Source of the DNA: CAJWOS01 sp964502005
GTDB taxonomy: Bacteria > Myxococcota_A > UBA796 > UBA2385
DNA length: 64,000 bases
Direction: 5' to 3'
NCBI GenBank assembly: GCA_964502005.1
Contig: CAZCUX010000018.1
Location: 1-64,000 of the forward strand
Made by a program: the position numbers and the translations under genes. A model generated the notes under the pieces. It ran no database searches, was not told the origin of the DNA, and saw only the letters and a program-made list of their open reading frames with translations. How positions within the stretch are numbered: the first letter of the stretch is position 1; the number at the start of each line of letters is the position of its first letter. Below, one piece after another: positions 28,346 through 37,640 of the stretch.

Positions 28346-29311
28346 CTATTTTTCGATAGAAAACACCAGCGGGTATCGCACGTTGACCACACCGTCGCCC
28401 ATCGTCGTCGGGAACGCAATGCCCGAAAGAGCCTTCAACACGCACGCTTCTGCGTCTGCGGAGGGCAGCGAAGACGCCTCCAGCCGCGCATCGTGGACGG
28501 AGCCATCGGCCCGGATTTCAAACACGGCGAGCGCGCGACCCGACAGCTTTCCAGACGGCGTGGTTGCTCCACACACCGCGAAGGCGGGGCCGTTTTGTCG
28601 GAATGCTTCCGTTATCAGCGCCTTGTCTTCGGGACCGAGGACCAGCGTGCGCCGGGGGTCACCGCGCAGGCCATTGGGACCTGCGCCTAACCGTGGGGCT
28701 TCAGGAGGCAATGCGGGCAGCACGAGGGGCACCACCCGCCCATCGCCGATAGCCAAGCGGTATTGCGCCACGCCGGCCATTCCGCTCGTGCGCATGACCG
28801 CCGCGACCAGCCCATACGGGACCGCCGGGCTTGCCGAAATCGCGAGCACCTCCGGCGCCGCTCCCCCCGCTTGCAAGGCGCGGGTCAACGCCTCCAAGCG
28901 CCCCGCGCTATCCACCGCGTCTTTGGGCGGCGCGCCCTGCGACAGCCCCAAAACAGGCTTGTCATCGAGCAAAATCGCATCGGGCGTCAACACCAGCGAC
29001 CGCTCGTCGCCACACGGCTTCGACAGGTTTGCACCACACGCGCGCAACCGGGCCCGCGCCGCCAAGCCGTCGTCCACCCAGGGAGGCTCCGCCGCCGCCC
29101 GCGTCGCGCTGGCCCAACACGCAGCGGCATCGCCCGCCGTACACGCGGTGAGGTCGGCCGCCGCGTGTTGGTCAACGGCCACCGCCAACGCAGCGCACGC
29201 CCCTGGCGCGTCCGCGACGCACTCCGAGATGGTGCGTGCGATGCCGGTTTCCCCCTGCGCGACGCCGCCAAGAGCGAACGCGACCCACGCGCCGAACAGC
29301 AGCCCCGTCAT
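28346..29311 (-). CDS. Exported protein with ExbD-like and AgmX/PglI-type C-terminal domains
   Basis: 321 residues. A signal peptide (cleaved near Gly20) is followed by a Cys-rich segment (30-115) and a region resembling the periplasmic ExbD/TolR domain (SLVLTPDAILLDDKPVLGL ... VPYGLVAAVMRTSGMAGV). The C-terminal ~90 residues (LSGRALAVFEIRADGSVHDARL ... NVRYPLVF) match the TonB-like domain of myxobacterial AgmX/PglI gliding-motility proteins. It starts inside the stop of the upstream gene (4-nt overlap). A periplasmic role in energy coupling, motility or envelope transport is plausible, but no ExbB-like partner is nearby. Confidence 0.72.
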   Translation of the reverse strand: MTGLLFGAWVAFALGGVAQGETGIARTISECVADAPGACAALAVAVDQHAAADLTACTAGDAAACWASATRAAAEPPWVDDGLAARARLRACGANLSKPCGDERSLVLTPDAILLDDKPVLGLSQGAPPKDAVDSAGRLEALTRALQAGGAAPEVLAISASPAVPYGLVAAVMRTSGMAGVAQYRLAIGDGRVVPLVLPALPPEAPRLGAGPNGLRGDPRRTLVLGPEDKALITEAFRQNGPAFAVCGATTPSGKLSGRALAVFEIRADGSVHDARLEASSLPSADAEACVLKALSGIAFPTTMGDGVVNVRYPLVFSIEK

Positions 29312-29928
29312 CGTGGCCCCCCTGCCAACACAATCTCCGGAAACCGCGGCTGGTTGGGCGCACCCGCGACGGTATCAAGCAGCATCTGCACGACACCCAA
29401 AGGCACCGCTGGATGCGGCGCGACGATGATGGGTGTAGACGGTGGCAGCTGGGTCCGAACAGAGTCCAGGACGGACGCGAGGGCGCCCCATGGATACGAG
29501 GCCACGCTGCTGCACGGTGTTTTGAGACACGTCAGAGACGGAACCACAAAGCCCACCGGAAGAAACGGCGCCACGCCTTCGACCTGCAAGCCCTCGGGCC
29601 CCAACAGCACCGCAATATTGGGCAATGGAGGGGCGTTTTGAAGCATCGCCGCCTTCTGCTCACGGGTGAGATTTGTATCCGGCGCGCGCAAACAACCAAG
29701 GGGATGTCCGAGGGAGCACGCCCGCGCAGCGAGCGCTCCCGCGTCGGCGGGGCGGGCCGGGTGCGACGATGACTCCACCTGGGCAGCCCACAAGGTACAG
29801 GCAGCCGGCGCCCCCTGCCAGCAGGCCCGCGCGAGCGCATCGGCGGTTTCATCGGGGGCCGTGGCGCGCGCCGTCAATGGCGGGACGGCCAAGCCAAGGG
29901 TTGCCAACAAAACCGCTCGAATGCCCAT
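29308..29928 (-). CDS. Exported protein with ExbD/TolR-like fold
   Basis: 206 residues from the ATG at 29928. A TTG 39 nt earlier is less likely because MGIRAVLLATLGLAVPPLTARA starts a good signal peptide. A Cys-containing Sel1-like segment (45-90) is followed by a domain with ExbD-like order (LLGPEGLQVEGVAPFLP ... PIIVAPHPAVPLGVVQMLLDTV). It overlaps the downstream AgmX-like gene by 4 nt and shares its Cys-segment-plus-ExbD layout, so the two are probably diverged paralogs acting together. A minus-strand promoter lies at 30017-30045. Confidence 0.68.
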   Translation of the reverse strand: MGIRAVLLATLGLAVPPLTARATAPDETADALARACWQGAPAACTLWAAQVESSSHPARPADAGALAARACSLGHPLGCLRAPDTNLTREQKAAMLQNAPPLPNIAVLLGPEGLQVEGVAPFLPVGFVVPSLTCLKTPCSSVASYPWGALASVLDSVRTQLPPSTPIIVAPHPAVPLGVVQMLLDTVAGAPNQPRFPEIVLAGGPR

Positions 29929-30016
29929 CACGTCGTTCGACTCCCTATCGTTCGCAAGCCAAACCAATAATGCGCTCCTTGCTTCCGCGCGATGGTCGCT
30001 GCGCTACAAAATGAGC

Positions 30017-30045
30017 AGTATACTACACTTCCTGACTATTTACAA
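30017..30045 (-). promoter_or_regulatory. Sigma70-type promoter for the ExbD-like pair
   Basis: On the minus strand TTGTAA (30045-30040), a 17-nt spacer and TATACT (30022-30017). The transcript would start near 30010, about 80 nt before the ATG at 29928. Confidence 0.45.
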
Positions 30046-30078
30046 TGTTCTCGACTCGACGTATCTAACGGTACTCCT

Positions 30079-30103
30079 GCAAAAATGAACGGCGATTCAG
30101 CGC
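30079..30103 (-). repeat. Inverted-repeat motif, copy C
   Basis: On the minus strand it reads GCGCTGAAT, CGCC, GTTCATTTTTGC. One arm base differs from the perfect ATTCA. The outer GC/GC ends and the T-run match copies B and D. Confidence 0.6.
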
Positions 30104-30382
30104 AACCAGACTCCCACCCAAGCTCTACCGTTTTGCGTCGCGCACCTTTGATCGCAAGCGCACACTCGGCCGCCCCAACGACAGGCAACACAATCGCGCA
30201 CAGTACCACCGAAACCTGCAAAGCACCCACCATCCGGCGATGTCGCGACGACCCATCCGTCCGCGCGGGTCCATCAACACCCAAACGAGTCCGCCCATTG
30301 ATGGGACCGCGGCTGGGCCTAGCTGGGACAACCCCGCAACCCTCCCCGAAGGTGGGGCCACCTATCAACCAACGGTGGTTTT

Positions 30383-33300
30383 ATGCGTTCCGTACACCTC
30401 CTCACCTTGCTTGCCCTCTGCTCCCCCCTCGCTGCCTGCGGCGACAAATCCACGACAGAGAGCGAAGGCACGACTTCCTCCACCCAATCGCCGCCCACCA
30501 CGCCGTCTATCCGGCTCTCTCCGGCGCCCGCTTATGTCACCGACGACCTCACCGTCGTCTTCGACACCGAGAGCACCGATGATGACGGCGACATTATCCA
30601 ATACGTGTACCGCTGGTCCGTCGATGGCGCGGTTCGCGACGAGCTCACGCAACCCACCGTGCCCGCGTCTGCGCTCACCCAAGGCGAGGTATGGTCCGTC
30701 GAAGTCACCGCCACCGACGGCGCTTTGACCAGCGCGCCCGCAACGGCGTCCGTCACCATCGAAAACCGGCTCCCCGCCGCGCCCACCGTCTCGCTGTCGC
30801 CGGTCACCCCGCAAACCACCGACGACGTGTTCGCGACCATCGACCTCCCCGAAACAGATGAGGATGGCGATGTCCTCACCTTGTCCTACCAGTGGTCGGT
30901 GGACGGCACCCCACGCCCCGATGTCGTGGGTACCACCCTCTCCGCTGCGTTGACGGCCAAAGGCGAGACGTGGCGCATCGAAGCCAGCATCGACGATGGT
31001 TTCGCCACCACCGAGACCGCAGCAGCGGAGGTGACCATCGAGAACACGCCCCCGGTCGCAACCATCGCATTGCCCGCCACCGCAACCACGGTAGACGACC
31101 TGCTCGCGGAGGTCACCGTCACCGATGCGGACAGCGACATCGTCTCTTACACCGTCTCGTGGACGGTCGACGGCGCGCCGCACAGCATCACCGACTTGAC
31201 CGTTTCCGCAGCCGAAACACACAAAGGGGAAACCTGGGTGGTGACCGTCATCCCGAATGACGGCGAGACCGACGGCGCGCCTGCCACCGCCGCGGTCGTT
31301 ATCGAAAACACGCTTCCGACGATTGCAAGCGTCGTCCTGACCCCCGACCCCGCGACCACCACCACCGACCTCACGGCTGTCGTCGATGGCGCCGAAGATG
31401 CAGATGAAGACGCGATTCAGCTCACCTACACTTGGACCATTCACGGTGTCGTCATCGCATCCGGGCCCGATAATATACTATCCTCTGATGCATTTGTCAA
31501 GGGCGATACTGTCGTTGTGCAAGTGACACCCAACGACGGCGCAGCCGATGGCTTGTCGGTCGACAGCGCGGCCTTGGTCATCTCCAATACGCCCCCGGAG
31601 GGAACCTCCGCCAGCCTCATCCCCACGGCGCTGCAAGAAAGCTCCACCGCGACCTGCCAAGGCCTCGGCTGGTTCGACGCGGACGGCGACCCCGAAGGTT
31701 GGACCTACGAATGGCGCGTCAATGGCATCATGGTTGGGGCCAGCGCGTACCTCGACGGCGCGGACTTCGACAAAGGCGACGCAATCACGTGCATCGCGAC
31801 GCCAACGGATGGCACCGAATCGGGCGTTGCGTGGATCTCCAACACAGTCATTGTCGACAACACCGCGCCCATGCTCACCAGCGCGACCATTGCCCCCACG
31901 AACCCTACGGAGTCCGACACACTCACCGTAAACCTCGGCCCTTCGTCCGACGACGACGCCGATGTGGTCACCTTTGTGTACGACTGGACCGTCAATGGCG
32001 TGTCCGTGAGCCGCGGACCGAGCATCGACGGCGGAGATTTCGAGAAGGACGACATTGTGGCCGTGACGGTGACCCCCACAGACGGAACCGACTTTGGGAC
32101 ACCGGTGCAAAGCGCCGCCGTGACAGTGCAAAACACTGCACCCAGCGTGACCGACCTCACCCTGTCTCCCGCAACCATTGCCACCGACACGGTCGCGGTC
32201 GCCGCAGCGGCTGGCACCGACATCGACGGTGATGACGTAACCTTCACCTATTCGTGGACCGTCAACGGCGCATGGGTCGGCTCGACCGACGACTCCCTCG
32301 ACGGCAGCATTTACTTTGAAAAGGGCGATGTGGTCGAAGTCACCGCGACACCCACCGACGGCACCGACACCGGCACCGCGCTGTCCGCGACGGTTGTGGT
32401 CGCAAACACCGCCCCCACTGCACCGAGCGCGGTCCTCTCGCCGGTCGACCCGCGGATGGGCGACGACATCGTCTGCGACATCGCTCAATACGCCGACGAC
32501 ATCGACGGAGACACCCTCACCTACACCTTCGCGTGGACCGTCGACGGCGCGCCCTACACAAGCGCCACCACCACAACGTTGCCCGGCGATACGATTTCCG
32601 GCGCCGACACCAACGATAGCGAGGTCTGGGCCTGCACTGTCACGGTCTCCGATGGCACCGACAGCGCCGACGCGGAACCCGTCGAAGTGCTCGTCCTCGA
32701 CGAATGCGCGAGCGAAGCATGGGAGTATGACGGCGTGGACCTCACGTCCCTGGCGTGGACCTACAAGGCCTATCCCAGCGCATCGTGCACCGGCGGCCTC
32801 GTGTTCACTTCGTTTGGCACGACCACCGGTTCGACGTCGCTCTCCGCTAACACGACCGCCATCGACCTCGCCACGAACGGCCACTACGCCGAGGCGCATA
32901 TGGTCCCCACGGTGGCGGAATGTCCCGACAATGGCGTCTATACCTTCCATCTCATTGGTCGACTCCCCACCAGCTACCAACGCGGCCTCACGATGACGTT
33001 CGACTTTCCATCGGGTCAACAGGTCATCATGGACCGCTGGACGTGGAACGGAGCCCGCGAGTCGTCCGTCAACGTCAACGTTTACACGGCATCGGGGAGC
33101 ATCGTCACCTATTCGACCAGCAACGCAAACACCGGCGGCGCCCGAAACGACCGCCCGTGGGGTTGGTATATTGGCAATGATGGGGGTTGGTTTGACGCAA
33201 CGTTAGAAATCGACACCACGGCCAACTTGGTCACCGCGACCTTCGCCCAACCGTCCCTCACGAGCACCGTTTACCACGCTACCTACGCGCTTTCGGTGAC

Positions 33301-33424
33301 CGAAGGAGAGCTGCCCGACATCAAGCTGTCCACCTGGGGGAACTGCGACAGCGGCAACCGTGTGACCCTTGACACCGAGATTCTCGGCTTCGTGACCGAG
33401 CCGAATGTGTGGGAAGCGCTGTAG
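30383..33424 (+). CDS. Large lipoprotein with eight Ig-like repeats
   Basis: 1013 residues. The signal peptide ends at lipobox LAAC (Cys20), followed by a Ser/Thr-rich linker. From about residue 40 to 775 there are eight ~92-residue repeats. Each runs from an L-S-P/L-x-P strand followed by a TDDL-like turn, through an Asp-rich D-x-D-G-D loop and a YxWxVDG strand, to a V-x-I-x-N-T-x-P end; this is the layout of PKD/bacterial Ig-type domains, and the Asp-rich loop may bind calcium. The last ~240 residues are a different beta-rich domain with several Cys and Trp, perhaps the ligand-binding head. It is probably a cell-surface stalk or adhesin. A strong terminator follows. Confidence 0.85.
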   Translation: MRSVHLLTLLALCSPLAACGDKSTTESEGTTSSTQSPPTTPSIRLSPAPAYVTDDLTVVFDTESTDDDGDIIQYVYRWSVDGAVRDELTQPTVPASALTQGEVWSVEVTATDGALTSAPATASVTIENRLPAAPTVSLSPVTPQTTDDVFATIDLPETDEDGDVLTLSYQWSVDGTPRPDVVGTTLSAALTAKGETWRIEASIDDGFATTETAAAEVTIENTPPVATIALPATATTVDDLLAEVTVTDADSDIVSYTVSWTVDGAPHSITDLTVSAAETHKGETWVVTVIPNDGETDGAPATAAVVIENTLPTIASVVLTPDPATTTTDLTAVVDGAEDADEDAIQLTYTWTIHGVVIASGPDNILSSDAFVKGDTVVVQVTPNDGAADGLSVDSAALVISNTPPEGTSASLIPTALQESSTATCQGLGWFDADGDPEGWTYEWRVNGIMVGASAYLDGADFDKGDAITCIATPTDGTESGVAWISNTVIVDNTAPMLTSATIAPTNPTESDTLTVNLGPSSDDDADVVTFVYDWTVNGVSVSRGPSIDGGDFEKDDIVAVTVTPTDGTDFGTPVQSAAVTVQNTAPSVTDLTLSPATIATDTVAVAAAAGTDIDGDDVTFTYSWTVNGAWVGSTDDSLDGSIYFEKGDVVEVTATPTDGTDTGTALSATVVVANTAPTAPSAVLSPVDPRMGDDIVCDIAQYADDIDGDTLTYTFAWTVDGAPYTSATTTTLPGDTISGADTNDSEVWACTVTVSDGTDSADAEPVEVLVLDECASEAWEYDGVDLTSLAWTYKAYPSASCTGGLVFTSFGTTTGSTSLSANTTAIDLATNGHYAEAHMVPTVAECPDNGVYTFHLIGRLPTSYQRGLTMTFDFPSGQQVIMDRWTWNGARESSVNVNVYTASGSIVTYSTSNANTGGARNDRPWGWYIGNDGGWFDATLEIDTTANLVTATFAQPSLTSTVYHATYALSVTEGELPDIKLSTWGNCDSGNRVTLDTEILGFVTEPNVWEAL

Positions 33425-33457
33425 CCCCTCCCCCATCCACGCCGGTACACCGAACCG

Positions 33458-33488
33458 CGCCGCCGGGGAGCAACCCCAGGCGGCGTTT
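33458..33488 (+). terminator. Rho-independent terminator
   Basis: CGCCGCC-GGGG (33458-33468), loop AGCAA, CCCC-A-GGCGGCG (33474-33485), followed by TTTCTGT. An 11-bp stem with one bulge, 33 nt after the Ig-repeat lipoprotein stop. Confidence 0.72.
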
Positions 33489-33653
33489 CTGTGAACGGGC
33501 GCGTATTCAGCAATCAACGCGGCACCCGCCTCCACTTGGGTGCCACCCAAACGTTGCAACGGCTGCGCCCCCAACGAGAGGGGACCCCCAACCTGCAGCT
33601 CCATCTGCCAAACGGCCCGCAGACAACGCAAGCTGGGAGTCCCTCAAGTTTCA

Positions 33654-34580
33654 TTACGACAACGTATCCACCGATTCGATGCACGCAGCCAAGCGAATCT
33701 GCACGAATGCACCAACCTTGCGACGCTCGAACAATGCCTCAACGCTACCCACCCGCGCGCGGGCCAACAATTGCCGCAGCCGCGTGCGCTCCCACGCAAC
33801 GGCTTCAATCGGCGCCGACTCTGCGCCACCAAACTCTAGCCAAATCGCCCACGCTTCATTGGCGGTCAGCCATCCCTCTTTCGCGGGGTCTTCTTGACGC
33901 GCGCGATAATACACCGCCAAAAGACGCACCGCTTGCCCGGTTACCAACACCCGCACGCCAGACTGCTCCAACGCACATCGGGTTGCGGCCAAGTCAACAG
34001 AAGCGGTTACTTCGCCGCGAGAGAGGTCAATCCGCGTGCCCAATGTGTCCGGCAAGCGCTCCGGGAGGTACGCCCGAAACACCCGTGGGCCGGTTTCTGT
34101 TGGCTGCACCCAACACGCACCATCGGCGATTCGCGCGTGGGGGTCGCCTTCTGCATCGAGGGGGATGATGTCCGCGCCCCGAACCTCCGCGACGGTCTCG
34201 AGCTCCTCCCCCACGATGGGAACATCCGCCAGCAAGTCCCACACAAAGGGCTCGGGCGGGCTCGCATCGACCAACTCCACGAACGCAGAGTCGCCGCTGC
34301 TCCCCCCGGCCACAATCGAGATGCGGGTGCCGCGCTCCGCAGACACGTCAAACGTGCGCCAGCCATCGGGCAAAAACGCCCCGGTGCCCCGCGTCCGCTC
34401 CAACGCAGACAGCGCGCGCCAGGTCCACCCATCGCCGCGCCAGCGCACTTCGAGCCAGTGAGCCGGACACAATGGATGCCGGATTTGCACCAAGCAAGCC
34501 GCGCCCCGCCCGACCAAGCAGGAGCCCGCGAGCGGCACAATCCGCCGAAAGGCACCATCTGCAACCAATAATAACGCCAT
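33654..34580 (-). CDS. FHA-like protein with C-terminal winged-helix-type domain
   Basis: 308 residues; TAGGAG is placed about 7 nt before the ATG. The N-terminus (1-100) looks like an FHA phosphopeptide-binding domain (CLVGRGAACLVQIRHPLCPAHWLEVRW: GR, then His in place of the usual S-x-x-H). The C-terminal ~85 residues (WLTANEAWAIWLEFGG ... LRQLLARARVGSVEALFERRKVGAFVQIRL) resemble a winged-helix or transcription-regulatory module. It is a paralog of the protein at 40107-41042. It sits downstream of the Ser/Thr kinase in the same direction, so it may read phosphothreonines made by that kinase. Confidence 0.75.
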   Translation of the reverse strand: MALLLVADGAFRRIVPLAGSCLVGRGAACLVQIRHPLCPAHWLEVRWRGDGWTWRALSALERTRGTGAFLPDGWRTFDVSAERGTRISIVAGGSSGDSAFVELVDASPPEPFVWDLLADVPIVGEELETVAEVRGADIIPLDAEGDPHARIADGACWVQPTETGPRVFRAYLPERLPDTLGTRIDLSRGEVTASVDLAATRCALEQSGVRVLVTGQAVRLLAVYYRARQEDPAKEGWLTANEAWAIWLEFGGAESAPIEAVAWERTRLRQLLARARVGSVEALFERRKVGAFVQIRLAACIESVDTLS

Positions 34581-34686
34581 ACGCGGCTCCTACACCCGTT
34601 TTCACCCATTCACCAGCCGGCTCGGCGCAACCGGTGCTGGACCTGGCTGGCCCTGCGTTCGCCGCAAGCGCGCGCACGCAACACTG

Positions 34687-36630
34687 CTACCTGGTCAACC
34701 CTACATGGTAGCTACTGGTGCAATACGAGCAGGTTTGAAAATATGCCCAATCGAGCAATCCATCTTCGTCCAAATCCGCAACCGAACTCGGCCACCAAAC
34801 TGCCCGTGGATAACGGCACATCGAGCCATCCCCCTGAACATGCAGCATCGCGCGGCCCGCCGGCGACTCCCCATGCAGGAAAACGGACGCCGCCTCGGGC
34901 AACATGGAGGTCACGCGAAACCCAGCAGGCAAGGCATAGCGCGCCACAGGAGCGCGGTTTTGTAACACCTGTAATTCATCGTCCAACACAGCCCACACCC
35001 GGCCATCGCGGGAGGCCGTGACAAAGTCGGCGTCAGCGGCAATAACGACCGGCGGCGCAAAATCACCGCCTTCGCTGCGCCGCACCACCACGCTACCAGT
35101 GCTCAAGCGAATCGCCAGATCTGCGCGCCCATCGGCGTCCCAGTCTGTCGCGCCCAAGCTGGTTGGCTCCGTCCCTTGGGCGACCGCGATAGGTTCGCCC
35201 ACCGGCACGCGGCCGGCCATACGTTGCACCTGTACGCCCATCCCTTCCGCCAGAACTGCCGCGATGTCGACGTTCCCGTCACCATCAAAGTCAGCCAAGG
35301 TCGGTCGTCCTGCAATCCGGGGGGCGGAGAACGAGGACTGCGCAGGAAACCAACTGTTGGCGTCGAATGGGCCCCAAAAAGCCAACACCACTTTGTCCAG
35401 TTGATGAACAAAGACCAAATCAACGTAACCATCGCCATCAATGTCGCCGACTGCGCTCCCGGTCGCTTCCCGAAAGGTCGGCACGTCCTCCATCCGCGCG
35501 GGAAAGTTGCGCCATACCTTGGGATGCTCGCCATCCACACACACAGGCAACGCATTCCACGCCAGATATGCCTGCAATGACTCCGGGTCCATCGCCAATG
35601 AATCACCATTCAGTGACTCACCATTCGGCACGCTGTTTGGCTGCACGTCTCCTCTTGGCGCCGCTGTCCACCGCCCGAGACCCGCCGCAACCAATCCAAC
35701 CAGGGCCACGACAAGGCCAAACTGGCGGCTGTTCTGCGGCGACCGCGTCGAACCTCCAGGCGCATCGGCCGGCTCCCCCGGCGCGCGTTCCGGCGCCGCA
35801 GGAACGGGAGGCGCTTGCATGACCAAGTGCAACGGGGCCAACGTGCCGCGCCCCTGCAGCCAAGCCTGCACCGCCGCGCCATCCTGGGGACGCTCTTCCG
35901 CAGAATACCGCCCACACGCCAACACAAGCTCCAACAGCTCGTCGTCCGACTCCCCGACCGAAGCGAGCTGCACGCGGAGCGCGTCTTGTGCTTCGGGAAC
36001 GAACAAGTCGCCGGGGAGCGCCTCGGTGCGCGCCCAAGCCAACATAACACCCAACGCATACACATCTGTTGCCGGCGAGACCGCACGCGGGTCGTGGCGC
36101 TGCTCTGGGGGCATGAATGGCAACGTCCCCAAAAACACGCCGCTACGCGTATGGCCGCCGGTCAGCACCCGCGCAATGCCAAAGTCAGCGACCCGAATCG
36201 TGCCGTCCGCCATCACCAACACATTTTGCGGCTTGAGGTCGCGATGGACGACCCCAGCCCGATGCGCGACCGCCAACACATCTGCAATCGCTTGGGCGAG
36301 CTGCCACGTTTGGGGACCATCGAGGGGCCCCGCCAAGCGCACATGGTCTGCGAGACTGCGCACGGCCAAGTCCATCACGATATAACCGTGGGTTTCGTCA
36401 GCCAATGTTTCCACAATCGAAATGACACCCGGATGGCGGACCCGCACAGCAGCTTCCGCTTCTTGCTCCGCCGCCACCGCGCCACCCACAGCGACGGGTA
36501 TCGCCTTGACCGCGACCTCGATGCCACCGCGAATATCGATCGCTCGCCACACCTCTGCATTTGGACTTCGCCAAATCAAGGACAGCACACGGTACCGACC
36601 GCCGGCAATTGCTTTTCCAGGAAACATCAT
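34687..36630 (-). CDS. Transmembrane Ser/Thr protein kinase with FG-GAP extracytoplasmic domain
   Basis: 647 residues. The N-terminal kinase (12-260) has catalytic Lys42, HRDLKPQN with Asp131, DFG (149-151) and a PPEQ in place of APE (174-177). The Gly-rich nucleotide loop is unusual: the GxGxxG glycines are replaced (LIWRSPNAEVW, 18-28). A Pro/Ala-rich linker and a membrane helix (about 304-321) lead to an outer domain with four DxDxDGxxD-type FG-GAP motifs (397-404, 447-454, 497-504, 619-626), likely calcium-binding beta-propeller blades. It probably senses a surface ligand and phosphorylates cytoplasmic targets, perhaps the adjacent FHA-like protein. A copy of the CTGAAT inverted motif lies within its coding sequence (35593-35616). 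Confidence 0.88.
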   Translation of the reverse strand: MMFPGKAIAGGRYRVLSLIWRSPNAEVWRAIDIRGGIEVAVKAIPVAVGGAVAAEQEAEAAVRVRHPGVISIVETLADETHGYIVMDLAVRSLADHVRLAGPLDGPQTWQLAQAIADVLAVAHRAGVVHRDLKPQNVLVMADGTIRVADFGIARVLTGGHTRSGVFLGTLPFMPPEQRHDPRAVSPATDVYALGVMLAWARTEALPGDLFVPEAQDALRVQLASVGESDDELLELVLACGRYSAEERPQDGAAVQAWLQGRGTLAPLHLVMQAPPVPAAPERAPGEPADAPGGSTRSPQNSRQFGLVVALVGLVAAGLGRWTAAPRGDVQPNSVPNGESLNGDSLAMDPESLQAYLAWNALPVCVDGEHPKVWRNFPARMEDVPTFREATGSAVGDIDGDGYVDLVFVHQLDKVVLAFWGPFDANSWFPAQSSFSAPRIAGRPTLADFDGDGNVDIAAVLAEGMGVQVQRMAGRVPVGEPIAVAQGTEPTSLGATDWDADGRADLAIRLSTGSVVVRRSEGGDFAPPVVIAADADFVTASRDGRVWAVLDDELQVLQNRAPVARYALPAGFRVTSMLPEAASVFLHGESPAGRAMLHVQGDGSMCRYPRAVWWPSSVADLDEDGLLDWAYFQTCSYCTSSYHVGLTR

Positions 36631-37108
36631 CTACTTGCCCTAATCAGAAACTACTTATCCGGAAATTCCTGAGAAAACCAGCGAGCGAACACTTACGTTG
36701 GCTACCTCCGCACACCATCGGCAAACCAAAGCCCCCACCAACACGCCAACCAGGGCGCCGCCGCCACGCGCGGAAGATCAACGTCCCGCACCAAATAGGT
36801 TGCAAGGAGGATTTGAGGGGGCCGTGTGCGCCCTACGGTCGCCCACGGGCGGCGGAACCCCCGTCGGGGTTTCCGCCGCGGGGGCGGGGCGGCGTTCACC
36901 GCCCCTTCGTTATCCCCAAACATGTCCCACGGATACCGAAGTATAGGCCCATCGACGCACGCTCACAGCGAGAGAGGTCCTGTCGCACACAACAGGCCAG
37001 AAACGCCAACAACACGTCCAATTTTCGGGTCCACATTGCGCGCATGCCACCCATCCCGTAAAGAAGGACGCGCCAACCCCACCGCCCGCGATGGTCAACG
37101 GAGTCCCC
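36631..37108. other. Intergenic region with a strong hairpin
   Basis: 478 nt upstream of both the kinase (minus) and the DUF2200 gene (plus). It contains a 12-bp stem hairpin at 36850-36878 without a T-run. I see no other RNA gene or clear promoter. Confidence 0.5.
36850..36878. repeat. 12-bp-stem hairpin
   Basis: CGGCGGAACCCC (36850-36861), loop CGTC, GGGG-T-TTCCGCCG (36866-36878). The stem is GC-rich with one bulged T. There is no T-run on either strand, so it is not a standard terminator. It could be a structured leader or a palindromic element. Confidence 0.6.
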
Positions 37109-37468
37109 ATGAGCCGCGTATTTGCGATGTCGTTCGCCAATCTTTATCCCTTATATTTGACCAAAGTAGAGAAAAAGGGGCGCACCCGCGCGGAGTTGGA
37201 CACCGTGCTTTGCTGGCTCATGAGCCTCGACGCCGACGGCCTCCAGCACCACATCGACCAAAAAACCAACCTGGCGGACCTGTTCGCTGCGGTCACCCTC
37301 CACCCCCACGCAACCGCAATCACCGGCACCGTATGCGGCGTGCGCGTCGAAGCGGTGGAAGACCCCCTGATGCAAAAGATTCGGTATATGGACAAGCTGG
37401 TCGACGAGCTCGCCAAGGGCCGAAAGATGGAGAAAATCCTCCGCGCCGCACCCGCGCAGCCCGCATAA
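37109..37468 (+). CDS. DUF2200 family protein
   Basis: 119 residues from the ATG at 37109 (GGAG 5 nt upstream; an earlier in-frame ATG adds only six residues). The whole length fits DUF2200: MSRVFAMSFANLYPLYLTK at the start, KKGRTRAELDTVLCWL, ITGTVCGVRVE and the very typical DPLMQKIRYMDKLVDELAKG near the end. The family is small, cytoplasmic, widely scattered and of unknown role. Confidence 0.88.
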   Translation: MSRVFAMSFANLYPLYLTKVEKKGRTRAELDTVLCWLMSLDADGLQHHIDQKTNLADLFAAVTLHPHATAITGTVCGVRVEAVEDPLMQKIRYMDKLVDELAKGRKMEKILRAAPAQPA

Positions 37469-37640
37469 CGAATCAAACCCGACCCAATGAAGACTTCTTC
37501 GCTATCGCCACGAAGACGGCGTAAGGTACACCCCCTTCACCAACCGGTTATTCCCAGCCGGCAGGAGACAGGGTACAGAAACGGGCGCACATTTCCGTCC
37601 CCTTTCTCCCGATAGTCAGGATTTTGGTCGAAGGCGCGCG

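Larger units (their letters stand above)
29929..30382. other. Divergent intergenic region with a promoter and inverted-repeat copy C
   Basis: 454 nt between the ExbD-like gene (minus) and the Ig-repeat lipoprotein (plus). It contains a minus-strand promoter candidate (30017-30045) and inverted-repeat copy C (30079-30103). Short plus-strand frames here show no coding signature. Confidence 0.5.

Noticed and set aside
31478..33019. 513-codon open frame on the minus strand
   Set aside because: It lies entirely inside the Ig-repeat lipoprotein, whose repeated domain pattern shows the plus strand is coding; the high GC content keeps the shadow frame open.
35593..35616. Fifth match to the CTGAAT-N4-ATTCATT inverted motif
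   Set aside because: It lies in the coding sequence of the kinase linker and encodes a normal peptide stretch, so it was not listed as an independent element, though it is mentioned in the motif finding.
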